This document shows, piece after piece, positions 41,764 to 49,913 of a stretch of 64,000 nt of DNA; the stretch's first letter is position 1; every line of letters starts with the position of its first letter. This stretch comes from Mucilaginibacter geliditolerans (GTDB lineage Bacteria > Bacteroidota > Bacteroidia > Sphingobacteriales > Sphingobacteriaceae): assembly GCF_014200495.1 (NCBI RefSeq), contig NZ_JACHBY010000003.1:496001-560000 (forward strand), read 5' to 3'. Both the position numbers and the translations under genes were made by a program. The notes beneath the pieces were generated by a model, which saw nothing but the letters and a program-made list of their open reading frames with translations, did not search any database and was not told where the DNA came from.

Positions 41764-43152
41764 TTACTGTATAGCACCGGTTACTGTGCGGATAATGTTA
41801 TTGTTATAATCAGCCACATAAATGTTGCCTTTATTATCAATTGTTATCCCTTGTGGACTGCTAAACTTCGCGGCAGTACCCGTACCATCAACATAGCCTG
41901 CGGTACTAGCCGTACCGGCTAAAATATATAATATGTTGCTTGTAGTTATTTCAAGTATGCGGCCACCCTGATCTGTTATGTACAGATTGCCTTTGCTATC
42001 AATTGATATGCCTGCTGGTGTACCTACTATGGTTGTTTGTACCGGGCTGCCCGCAACGGTAGTAACTACTTGTGCCGGGGTTATTTTCCTTATAGAATAG
42101 TTTCCGGCATCGGCTACATATACGTTTCCTGAAGCGTCAACCGCTACGCCTTTAGGGCCATTAAATGAGTTATCAGAACCTGTACCATTAAAGTAATAAG
42201 CCGCACCCGAACCTGCAAAGTTGCTGGCTACACCTGCTGCAGTTATTTTGCGTACAAGGTTATTGCTGCGGTCGGCAACAAAAACATTTCCGCTGGCATC
42301 CACACATAAGCCTTGCGGGTTGTTAAATTCAGCTAATGTATCTGCGCCATTTACATAGCCACGGGTTCCATTACCGCAGAATGTGCTAACTACACCAGCG
42401 GTGCTAATCTTACGTATCACATTGTTACCTAAATCGGCTACAAATAAATTCCCCTGGGCATCAATAGCTATGCCTTGCGGGGCATAAAACTCGGCAGTTG
42501 CAGCAGGACCGTTTAAAAATCCTGCATTTCCGTCGCCCGCATAAGTAGTAGTAACTCCAGCTGGTGTGATCTTTCTAATTCTATTATTAAAGCCATCTGC
42601 TACATAAACATTGCCCTGCGCATCGGCAACTACACCTTGCGGGTTTGCAAATAAAGCACTTGGTCCACTTCCGTCAAAAAACCCGCCTGCTATGCTGCCT
42701 GCTAATGTGCTTACAGTAGTATTTATGCCTGTAACGTTGTTAGTTTTAAATGTTATAACAACCCCATAAGCAGTACCTGCACTATTAGTTGCATATGCCC
42801 TTAAATAATATGTTGTAGCAGCTGTTAAACCGGTAAGTGTACTTGTAAAACTATTTGTACCTGCCGGGTCGGTCACCGGGGTATCAGATGTTTTGGAATC
42901 TGATGTTGTTGGTGTTTGGTTTGATGAACTGTAGCAAACACCAGCCGCTGTTACATCTGCACCCCCATTATTGGTTATTACACCACCGCTTTGTGCGCCA
43001 GTGGATGTTAAATTTACTATTAATCCGTTTGTTGTTAAAGTAGCTAAAACTGCCGGTGTAGTAGTATCTGTTTTACCACAACCGTTTATGATCAATAATA
43101 TGGATAAACTAAATGCTGATAAAAGTACTTTGCTTAATAAGGGGCTTTTCAT
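41764..43152 (-). CDS. NHL-repeat lipoprotein
   Basis: A 462-residue lipoprotein starting at ATG 43152 (MKSPLLSKVLLSAFSLSILL) with lipobox IINGC near residue 25. Residues about 35-130 form a fibronectin-III-like domain (TGLTAATTYYLRAYATNSAG). Six NHL blades follow, each with a PQGVVADAQGNVYVADGFNN-like core, closing a beta-propeller. NHL propellers bind proteins, glycans or RNA; a surface or periplasmic binding role is likely. Its ligand is unknown. A good promoter lies 75 bases upstream. Confidence 0.9.
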   Translation of the reverse strand: MKSPLLSKVLLSAFSLSILLIINGCGKTDTTTPAVLATLTTNGLIVNLTSTGAQSGGVITNNGGADVTAAGVCYSSSNQTPTTSDSKTSDTPVTDPAGTNSFTSTLTGLTAATTYYLRAYATNSAGTAYGVVITFKTNNVTGINTTVSTLAGSIAGGFFDGSGPSALFANPQGVVADAQGNVYVADGFNNRIRKITPAGVTTTYAGDGNAGFLNGPAATAEFYAPQGIAIDAQGNLFVADLGNNVIRKISTAGVVSTFCGNGTRGYVNGADTLAEFNNPQGLCVDASGNVFVADRSNNLVRKITAAGVASNFAGSGAAYYFNGTGSDNSFNGPKGVAVDASGNVYVADAGNYSIRKITPAQVVTTVAGSPVQTTIVGTPAGISIDSKGNLYITDQGGRILEITTSNILYILAGTASTAGYVDGTGTAAKFSSPQGITIDNKGNIYVADYNNNIIRTVTGAIQ

Positions 43153-43226
43153 GTATATATAAGGTGACAAATAATAAAGATTTTTATATGCTGTAAACTA
43201 AAACTCTGACCATAACGCTGGCCTTG

Positions 43227-43256
43227 CAAAAGTAGTATCCGGATCAATTATATCAA
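43227..43256 (-). promoter_or_regulatory. Putative promoter of the NHL lipoprotein
   Basis: On the minus strand TACTTTTG (43227-43234) has TTG (43254-43256) 19 bases upstream of it. Confidence 0.6.
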
Positions 43257-43418
43257 TCCCGACAAAACTAACTGCGAAGTTATCGTATTGGATTAATAAG
43301 TCAGTAATATTTTAGATACTTTCACATATTTTAACGTTTTAAAGTGCTGATTTTGTTGTATTGAAACTATCACAGCTATTTATTGTTCTAATAATTAGCT
43401 ACTAAAGCCACTATCGTT

Positions 43419-43883
43419 ATGAAATTATTGTATTTATTTGTTGCCCTGCTGCTATCGATTGGCGCCTGGTCACAACAACATACCGCCCTGCCACATGGAA
43501 CGATTTACGGTACAAAACCCAGCATAACCAGTATGATGCCCGCCACAAAACTTGAAACCTATATGGGTAACCGAACCCGCATAAGTACCACCATAGAAGG
43601 CAAAGTAATTAAGGTGACCAAAACAAAAGGCGGTTGGTTTGAGCTGGACGCCGGCAACGGAAAGATCATCAACGCGCATTTTAAGGATTATGCCGTAACC
43701 ATACCAACCGATTTAAAAGGCCGTACTGTAATTATTGAGGGCGTGGCTCAAAAACAATTTATTGCTGATGATGGGCAGCATTTTGCCGGAGATACGGTTA
43801 CCGGAAAGAAACAGCACAGCGTAAATGCTAACCCCAAGCAAAGTATTACTTTTGAAGTTAGCGGCTTAATGGTGGATAAATAA
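43419..43883 (+). CDS. DUF4920 secreted protein
   Basis: A 154-residue protein with a signal peptide (MKLLYLFVALLLSIGAWSQ). The core EGKVIKVTKTKGGWFELDAG and INAHFKDYAVTIPTDLKGRT is the DUF4920 pattern, an OB-like periplasmic domain. In relatives the segment after KVTKV has Cys residues (CPKKGCWM); here they are replaced by TKTKGGWF, so any metal or disulfide function would be lost. Cell role unknown. It sits alone. Confidence 0.8.
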   Translation: MKLLYLFVALLLSIGAWSQQHTALPHGTIYGTKPSITSMMPATKLETYMGNRTRISTTIEGKVIKVTKTKGGWFELDAGNGKIINAHFKDYAVTIPTDLKGRTVIIEGVAQKQFIADDGQHFAGDTVTGKKQHSVNANPKQSITFEVSGLMVDK

Positions 43884-44105
43884 GCGGAAAGGATAAAGGT
43901 GAAAGCATAAAGGTTAAAGCCGAAAGCATAAGGCTGAAAGGTTATATAGAGTAAGTGGAAAGTATAAAGCTGAAGATTATATATGAGGTAAAAAAGCTTT
44001 CGCCTTTAAGCTTTTAGCTATTTTAATACCTTTCTCCTTTAGGCTTTTACCTAATTTTAATACCTTTAAGCTTTGGTCTTTCAGCTTTTACCTCAACAAA
44101 AAGAA
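43884..44105. repeat. Degenerate AAAGGTGAAAGC array, inverted halves
   Basis: The first half repeats AAAGGTGAAAGCATAAAGG-like words on the plus strand; the second half (from 43998) repeats their complement (CTTTAAGCTTTTAGC, CCTTTCTCCTTTAGGC). Together they make a long imperfect palindrome. Confidence 0.55.
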
Positions 44106-44109
44106 GGAA

Positions 44110-44382
44110 ATGAGCAAGTTTATTATACCCGACAGGGTGCTTTACATATGCACAGGCAGCAAATGCTCAAAAAGGGGCGGTAAACACTTGTATAAAAATG
44201 TAAGCTCCTTCGCAAAATATTATGGGGGTGATGTGGAGGTGATCAGGATAGAATGTTCAGACCGGTGTGATTATGCACCGGTCTGTAACATACAGCCAGA
44301 TAATATATGGCTGAAAGAATATGCTGAAAAGGATGTACTAAAGCTCCTGCAAAAACTTACTCAGGAAACTAAAGAAGTTTAA
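44110..44382 (+). CDS. Thioredoxin-like [2Fe-2S] ferredoxin
   Basis: A 90-residue protein. The first cluster ligands are in YICTGSKCSKRGGKHLY (residues 13-29), the second pair in IECSDRCDYAPVCNIQPDN (residues 55-73). This is the CxxxxC/CxxxC pattern of thioredoxin-fold ferredoxins. A Lys-rich tail follows. It carries electrons to unknown partners. Its stop codon overlaps the ferritin stop codon in the TTAA at 44379-44382, so the genes are fully convergent. Confidence 0.85.
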   Translation: MSKFIIPDRVLYICTGSKCSKRGGKHLYKNVSSFAKYYGGDVEVIRIECSDRCDYAPVCNIQPDNIWLKEYAEKDVLKLLQKLTQETKEV

Positions 44383-44909
44383 GCTTCGCTATTGTATTTA
44401 ATATCACCAACGTGTTTATCAATCTGCCAGCGACCGGTACCTTCTTCGCCAATAACTTCAAATAGCTCCAGCGCGCGGCGTGCTTTGTATTCCTCTTCAC
44501 GCTGCTCCTTCAAGAACCAGTTTAAAAACTCAAGGGTTACGTAATCCTGTTCTTTGTGGCAGCGGGCTGCTATGCTTTTTATAGATTGAGTTACACTCAC
44601 TTCCTGGTCGAGCGCATCCTCAAATACTTCGCGAAAAGAGTTATACTCAATTTTTAAGCCGGTGATATCAGGCGAGATAGAGGTGCCGCCCATATCCAGC
44701 ACATATTTAAAAAATTTAAGCTGATGATGCCTTTCTTCCTCAGCTTGTTTAAAAAAGTAAGTTGATGAACCGTCGAAACCATTCCTGTCGCACCATGAGG
44801 CCATAGCCAAATAAATGGCTGATGATTGTGCTTCCTTCTTTATCTGTTGATTTAAAAGGCTCTCTACCTCGGCTGAGATAAGGCATTTTACACGCATAAT
44901 ATCTTTCAT
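44379..44909 (-). CDS. ftnA: Ferritin (bacterial non-haem type)
   Basis: A 176-residue four-helix protein. Di-iron ligands are visible: Glu in NQQIKKEAQSSAIYLAMASW, ExxH in KQAEEERHHQLKFFKYVLDM, and the later Glu in HKEQDYVTLEFLNWFLKEQ. Ferritins oxidise Fe2+ and store the mineral in a 24-mer cage in the cytosol. An extra N-terminal MKDIMRV may not be translated if a later start is used. Located tail-to-tail with the ferredoxin gene, a pairing that fits iron release by electron transfer. Confidence 0.93.
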   Translation of the reverse strand: MKDIMRVKCLISAEVESLLNQQIKKEAQSSAIYLAMASWCDRNGFDGSSTYFFKQAEEERHHQLKFFKYVLDMGGTSISPDITGLKIEYNSFREVFEDALDQEVSVTQSIKSIAARCHKEQDYVTLEFLNWFLKEQREEEYKARRALELFEVIGEEGTGRWQIDKHVGDIKYNSEA

Positions 44910-45013
44910 AGCAGCATCAAATTAAATGTATAACAATAGGTTATAACAATAATAATGCTATAAATCCACAATTTAACCATTGAGGATCAATATGAAATAA
45001 ATCTAAATAAAGA

Positions 45014-45382
45014 TTAAAACGCCAGGCGGTACAGGCGGTCCTGTATAATATGGTTCAATTCAAGCATGGCAAAGGTGCCCTGCAGCAATTCCTTCATGGC
45101 TATTATCTCAAGCGTAGTTAATACATAGCAATGATCACAGGCGCAAATGAACACGATTTCCAGATCGGCAGATTTGGTGTTTTTTAACAGGAGAGCCTCG
45201 ATATCTATATTGTAAATTGCTTTTTTTAGCTTCAGCAAGCTACGGTAATCAAACCGGGCAACTTTACCGGCAAAATCAATATACCAACAACTTTCTTTAT
45301 CACTTTGGTAAATAGCCCCCGAAGTTGTTGTGAAAACTTCTTCAAGTGTTATTTCAGGAAAAATGGCCTCAATAATCTGCAT
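45014..45382 (-). CDS. Conserved hypothetical protein, 122 residues
   Basis: Small cytosolic protein. It has beta strands around FTTTSGAIYQSDKESCWYID then FAGKVARFDYRSLLKLKKAI, followed by FICACDHCYVLTTLEIIAMK with a CxxC-like CACDHC. The C-terminus is helical (TFAMLELNHIIQDRLYRLAF). I do not recognise a family. The gene is upstream of ferritin on the same strand (105 bases), so joint transcription is possible. Confidence 0.7.
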   Translation of the reverse strand: MQIIEAIFPEITLEEVFTTTSGAIYQSDKESCWYIDFAGKVARFDYRSLLKLKKAIYNIDIEALLLKNTKSADLEIVFICACDHCYVLTTLEIIAMKELLQGTFAMLELNHIIQDRLYRLAF

Positions 45383-45538
45383 CTATATCTCGTGTGATAC
45401 AAAAGTGATTATTATTTATAATTAATCCAAATAAAATTAATAAAAAGCAGAAAGGAGAAAGGTTTTTGTAGGAGATGAATTGAACTCTAAAAGCAAAGGC
45501 CTCGTGCGATTCCCACTCCTGTGAGGGGCAGGGAGGGG

Positions 45539-45655
45539 TTTCTTTGGGCGTTGCCTGCGGCCCGTGCTATCCGCTCATACGCGCCACAGGCATTAATCAC
45601 GGCCTGCACTGAGGCCCTCGATTGGCCGGTATCCGCTTCTATCACTAACGCAACC
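45539..45655. repeat. GGCGTTGCCTGCGGCCCG repeat (family C), copy 1
   Basis: Shares GGCGTTGCCTGCGGCCCG, CGCTCATAC, ACAGGCATTA, GGCCGGTATCCGC and CTAACGCA in order with 49207-49292. Confidence 0.7.
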
Positions 45656-45704
45656 CTCCGCACCCTCACCAAGCGCCATTGGTTCATCGCTACCCTCACC
45701 AAGC

Positions 45705-45804
45705 GTCATTGCGAGCGATAGCGTGGCAATCCCCGACTATGCAGATCACGATGCTTATCTGTTCCCCCTGTACAGTTAGGGATTGCTTCGTTCCTCGCAA
45801 TGAC
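45705..45804. repeat. GTCAT...ATGAC palindrome (REP-A)
   Basis: GTCATTGCGAGCGATAGCGT and GGCAATCCC mirrored by GGGATTGCTTCG and TTCCTCGCAATGAC; the two arms differ (GATAGCGTGG against ACGAAG), as also seen at 51063 and 59815. Confidence 0.8.
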
Positions 45805-45967
45805 GCTTGGTTAGGGGCTTAACTAATCTCTAATCACTGACCTCTAATCAATAAATCCGTCCGTCCGCTCCCCAGACGGACACCTGCGAACAACCCCGGA
45901 CAAACCTATCCCGCCAATGCACTAATGAACAAATGAACCAGTGAACAAATGAACAAATTCCTAAAAC

Positions 45968-46003
45968 AAAAAAGGCGAAAGATTCTCACCTTTCGCCTTT
46001 TAC
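45968..46003 (-). terminator. Terminator of carB
   Basis: On the minus strand GGCGAAAGG pairs with CTTTCGCC, followed by TTTTTTGTTTT. It also matches the AAAGGCGAAAG motif array. Confidence 0.75.
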
Positions 46004-46023
46004 CTTTATGCTTTCAGCTTAAA

Positions 46024-48840
46024 TTATTTACTCAAATACATTGATTTCTCTTTATACAGATGCCTGAAGTATGGATCCTGCAGGTTGGGAATAAAGCGGA
46101 TAGCTTCGCCGGTTGATTTCATCTCTGGGCCCAGCTCCTTGTTTACTTCAGGGAACTTATCGAATGAGAACACCGGTTCTTTTATCGCGTAACCCCATAG
46201 CTTGCGCTCAATGGTGAAGTCTTTTAGTTTGTTAACACCCAGCATAACTTTGGCAGCTATGTTAATGTAAGGCACATCATATGCTTTGGCTATGAATGGT
46301 ACGGTGCGTGATGCACGGGGATTAGCCTCTATCACATACACCTTATCATTTTTAATGGCAAACTGTATGTTCAGCAAGCCCAGTACGTTTAGTGCTTTAG
46401 CTATTTTAACCGTATATTCTTCCATCTGCTGTATAGCGCTATCAGAAAGATCAAACGGTGGCAGCACCGCGAATGAATCGCCTGAGTGGATACCCGCAGG
46501 CTCGATGTGCTCCATCATGCCTACTATATGCACATCGTCACCATCGCTTATCGAGTCCGACTCTGCCTCAGCGGCGCGGTCAAGGAAATGGTCTATCAGT
46601 ACACGATTACCTGGCAGGTTCTTTAATAAGCTTACTACAGCTTTCTCCAGGTCCTCATCGTTGATTACAATGCTCATGCCTTGTCCGCCTAAAACATAGC
46701 TTGGGCGAACCAGTACCGGGTAACCAACTTCATGTGCAACTTCCAGTGCTTCTTCAGCGCTTTCGGCTACGCCATATTTTGGATATGGGATCTCAAGTTC
46801 TTTCAACAGGTCAGAGAAACGACCGCGATCCTCAGCGATATCCATGTTATCAAACGAGGTACCGATGATCTTGATGCCATGCTCGTGCATTTTCTCCGCC
46901 ATCTTCAAGGCAGTTTGACCACCCAGCTGTACTATCACACCATAAGGTTTTTCCAGTTCGATGATCTCCCTCACATGCTCCCAATAAACCGGCTCAAAGT
47001 ACAGCTTATCGGCCATGTTAAAGTCGGTTGATACCGTTTCAGGGTTACAGTTAACCATGATGGCTTCAAAACCTGATTCCTTAGCGGCAAGCAGGCCGTG
47101 CACACAGCTATAATCAAACTCAATACCCTGACCTATACGGTTAGGACCTGAGCCCAATACAATGATCTTCTTTTTATCTGATGCGATGGATTCGTTCTCG
47201 CCCTCGTAAGTTGAGTAGTAGTAAGGCGTTTTGGCCGAAAACTCTGCCGCGCAGGTGTCCACCATTTTGTAAACCCTTTTTATGCCCAGTGCTTTGCGGC
47301 GCTGGTAAACATCCTCCTCGGTAACATTACCCAGTATGTAGGCGATCTGCGTATCCGAGAAACCTTTTTGTTTCAGGGTGAACAGGAAGTCTTCAGGTAT
47401 ATTATTCAGTGAGTAGCGGCGCAGTTCTGTTTCCAGGTTCACTACATCCATTATCTGGTTCAGGAACCAGCGATCTATCTTAGTAGCTTTTCTTACCGAT
47501 TCAATGGGAACGCCCAGGCTCAAGGCATCATAAATGTGGAACAACCTGTCCCAACTTGGATGCTCCAAACTGTGCATGATTTCTTCTAAATTACGGCTCT
47601 GTCTTCCGTCAGCACCTAAACCGGCACGACCGATCTCCAAGCTCTGGCAAGCTTTCTGCAAAGCCTCGATAAAGCTGCGACCTATACCCATTACCTCACC
47701 TACCGATTTCATTTGCAGGCCCAGCTCGCGGTTGGCACCTTTAAACTTATCAAAGTTCCAGCGTGGGATCTTTACGATCACATAATCCAACGTCGGCTCA
47801 AAGTAAGCTGAAGTTGTTTTGGTGATCTGGTTTTCTATTTCATCAAGGTTATAACCTATGGCCAGCTTTGCAGCTATTTTAGCAATAGGGTAGCCTGTTG
47901 CCTTTGATGCCAGTGCCGATGAACGTGATACACGCGGGTTGATCTCGATGGCGATGATCGCCTCGTCAGCCGGGTTAACCGAGAACTGTACATTACAGCC
48001 CCCTGCGAAGTTACCTATGGCGCGCATCATTTTGATGGCCTGGTTACGCATTTCCTGGTAGCAGCGGTCACTCAGGGTCATGGCTGGTGCCACGGTTATC
48101 GAGTCGCCGGTGTGGATACCCATTGGGTCGAAGTTCTCGATAGAGCAGATGATGATCACGTTATCATTACTGTCCCTCAATAGCTCCAGCTCGTATTCTT
48201 TCCAGCCTAAAACTGCCTGCTCCACCAAAACCTCGTGGGTTGGCGATGCCTGCAAGCCACGGCTCAGTGCTGCGTCAAAATCTTCTTTTTTATGTACAAA
48301 GCCCGCGCCTTTACCACCCAGCGTATAGCTAGGGCGTATAACCAGCGGAAAGCCGATTTCCTGTGCTGCTTCTTTACCTTCTAAAAACGAGTTGGCAATT
48401 TTTGATGTTGCCACCCCTACGCCAATATCAACCATTAGCTGACGGAAAGCCTCGCGGTTCTCAGTCTTCTCGATGGCTGCCAGGTCAACACCTACTATCT
48501 TTACGCCATACTTTTCCCAAATACCCTGCTCGGCAACGCTAATGCACAGGTTTAGCGCAGTTTGGCCACCCATGGTAGGCAATACAGCGTCAATCTGTTG
48601 TTCCTGCAATATTTTCTCAATACTTTCAGGCTCAAGTGGCAGCAGGTACACATGGTCGGCAATAACTTTGTCGGTCATGATGGTTGCCGGGTTGCTGTTG
48701 ATGATAGATACGGTGATACCTTCGTCCTTTAACGAAAGTGCCGCCTGCGATCCGGCGTAATCAAATTCACAAGCCTGGCCTATAATAATAGGGCCTGAAC
48801 CAATGATCAATACGTGTTTAATGGAGGTGTCTTTGGGCAT
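46024..48840 (-). CDS. carB: Carbamoyl-phosphate synthase large subunit, lacking the MGS domain
   Basis: A 938-residue protein. Two ATP-grasp units are present: IGSGPIIIGQACEFDYAGSQ (residue 13 on) with GFPLVIRPSYTLGGKGAGFV, and LGSGPNRIGQGIEFDYSCVH (about 560 on) with GYPVLVRPSYVLGGQGMSIV. E. coli CarB (1073 residues) carries a C-terminal methylglyoxal-synthase-like allosteric domain after about residue 936; this protein ends there, so UMP/ornithine control through that domain must be absent. The enzyme makes carbamoyl phosphate for pyrimidines and arginine. carA is not adjacent. Confidence 0.95.
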   Translation of the reverse strand: MPKDTSIKHVLIIGSGPIIIGQACEFDYAGSQAALSLKDEGITVSIINSNPATIMTDKVIADHVYLLPLEPESIEKILQEQQIDAVLPTMGGQTALNLCISVAEQGIWEKYGVKIVGVDLAAIEKTENREAFRQLMVDIGVGVATSKIANSFLEGKEAAQEIGFPLVIRPSYTLGGKGAGFVHKKEDFDAALSRGLQASPTHEVLVEQAVLGWKEYELELLRDSNDNVIIICSIENFDPMGIHTGDSITVAPAMTLSDRCYQEMRNQAIKMMRAIGNFAGGCNVQFSVNPADEAIIAIEINPRVSRSSALASKATGYPIAKIAAKLAIGYNLDEIENQITKTTSAYFEPTLDYVIVKIPRWNFDKFKGANRELGLQMKSVGEVMGIGRSFIEALQKACQSLEIGRAGLGADGRQSRNLEEIMHSLEHPSWDRLFHIYDALSLGVPIESVRKATKIDRWFLNQIMDVVNLETELRRYSLNNIPEDFLFTLKQKGFSDTQIAYILGNVTEEDVYQRRKALGIKRVYKMVDTCAAEFSAKTPYYYSTYEGENESIASDKKKIIVLGSGPNRIGQGIEFDYSCVHGLLAAKESGFEAIMVNCNPETVSTDFNMADKLYFEPVYWEHVREIIELEKPYGVIVQLGGQTALKMAEKMHEHGIKIIGTSFDNMDIAEDRGRFSDLLKELEIPYPKYGVAESAEEALEVAHEVGYPVLVRPSYVLGGQGMSIVINDEDLEKAVVSLLKNLPGNRVLIDHFLDRAAEAESDSISDGDDVHIVGMMEHIEPAGIHSGDSFAVLPPFDLSDSAIQQMEEYTVKIAKALNVLGLLNIQFAIKNDKVYVIEANPRASRTVPFIAKAYDVPYINIAAKVMLGVNKLKDFTIERKLWGYAIKEPVFSFDKFPEVNKELGPEMKSTGEAIRFIPNLQDPYFRHLYKEKSMYLSK

Positions 48841-48842
48841 AG

Positions 48843-48920
48843 TTGTTAAACTTTTAGTCTTAAGTTTTGAGTCTTAAGTCGCGGTCCGGTTAAGGACTGT
48901 AAACTACCGACTGTGAACAT
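48843..48920. repeat. CTTAAGTC-type motif array upstream of carB
   Basis: Words such as TTTAGTCTTAAGTTTTGAG, TCTTAAGTCG and ACTGTAAACTACCGACTGTG recur imperfectly in the carB leader. Confidence 0.45.
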
Positions 48921-48970
48921 GAAATACTATGCGCTGAAAGCGAAAATCCCGACTTCTCAGCGTCGGGGTG

Positions 48971-48978
48971 CAAAGATA
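48971..48978 (-). promoter_or_regulatory. Putative -7 box (TATCTTTG) for carB
   Basis: Perfect TAnnTTTG on the minus strand; just after it the expected leader starts with a hairpin (CCCGAC/GTCGGG at 48949-48967). The leader to the ATG is about 120 bases and holds the motif array. No clear -33. Confidence 0.5.
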
Positions 48979-49206
48979 CGCTTTATGCTAACATTTTAAC
49001 ACTTTTTTTCGAAAAGTTATCCGCTATTGTGGAGAGGGTAAAAATTGGGCTTTGGGATGGGTTAAGTTGTTTATCGGCAGGCTGAAATTATGGAGTAGGA
49101 AATTCTTTTGGATGAGTATAGGCAGCCAAATAATGTACTTTATCACGGTATATTATCGCAATTATTAATAGGTTTTTAAGTACTATGTGGCAGGGGTTTT
49201 ATTTTA

Positions 49207-49292
49207 GGGCGTTACCTGCGGCCCGAGCTGTACGCTCATACTGCACAGGCATTAGGCTCATGGCCGGTATCCGCTGCCATCCCTAACGCAGA
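49207..49292. repeat. GGCGTTACCTGCGGCCCG repeat (family C), copy 2
   Basis: See copy 1 at 45539; a shorter form lacking about 30 bases of its middle. Confidence 0.7.
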
Positions 49293-49313
49293 GCTTCAAC
49301 GCGCTCCGCTGAC

Positions 49314-49370
49314 TCACCCGGTCTTTGCTTTGCTCGACCACCCTCTCTGCCGCAAGCGGCAAAGAGGGTT
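49314..49370. repeat. Family D repeat, copy 3
   Basis: CACCCGGTCTTTGCTTTGCT then GACCACCCTCTCTGCCGCAA, GCGGCAAAGAGGGT: perfect GCCGCAAGCGGC core with CCCTCTCT/AGAGGG arms. Confidence 0.65.
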
Positions 49371-49513
49371 ATGGCAAACTTATCTTTCCATAGCAATGAG
49401 TTTGAAAGAAGCGAGGCCTTGTGCGATTCCCCTCTTGAGAGGGGTGTAGGGGTGTGTCAATATGCATGCGAAATAATATCCCATGTAACCGCACTATCAA
49501 TACCCCCTTCACT

Positions 49514-49537
49514 GGTCGAAGTTTAAAAACTTCGACC
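49514..49537. repeat. TTTAAA-centred short palindrome, copy 4
   Basis: GGTCGAAGTTT AAAA ACTTCGACC. Confidence 0.7.
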
Positions 49538-49913
49538 TAAAATAGAGCAAGAATTCTTCTTGCGTCAACAAGCTGGAAGCTTTGTGAATTATAGGATCTA
49601 AGTTACGCTCCGCTAAACTTAGACCAGTGCGGACCTGTGGAGGGTTCATTGATGCAATGGCGGTTACGGTGTTCGGAAAAGCGTTCGGAAGGTATTAACC
49701 TAATGAGCGGACGAACAGAATGGTTGTAGATGCATTCGCGACACGCGTGCGCCAGCGATGGGGTGTCCGTATGGGAAGCGGAAGGACAGAATAACTACAA
49801 GGGGACGCTTGCGGGAGCGAAGAGGCCAGTAATGAGAACAAAATAGGCCTAAGAAAAGTAATTGTCGTTGTGATAGTAAGATTATATATTTATAGTGATC
49901 TTATAACAAAATA

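Larger units (their letters stand above)
45383..46023. other. Repeat-filled gap before the carB end
   Basis: Contains the GGCGTTGCCTGCGGCCCG repeat (45539-45655), a REP-A palindrome (45705-45804), a short array of AATGAACAAATGAAC words (45925-45958) and the carB terminator. Open frames here are repeat sequence. Confidence 0.85.
48979..49913. other. 935-base gap with repeats, upstream of paralogue 2
   Basis: Contains the second GGCGTTACCTGCGGCCCG repeat (49207), a family D repeat (49314-49370), a C-rich repeat (about 49430), a TTTAAA palindrome (49514) and, at 49740-49800, GC-rich sequence (ACACGCGTGCGCCAGCGATG) of unknown nature. No gene supported. Confidence 0.8.

Noticed and set aside
45487..45702. 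71- and 66-residue frames on both strands
   Set aside because: Both are translations of the GGCGTTGCCTGCGGCCCG repeat and REP-A arm.
48979..49913. Decayed gene upstream of paralogue 2
   Set aside because: No frame of useful length and no recognisable protein fragment; the sequence is accounted for mainly by repeats, apart from a GC-rich stretch at 49740-49800.
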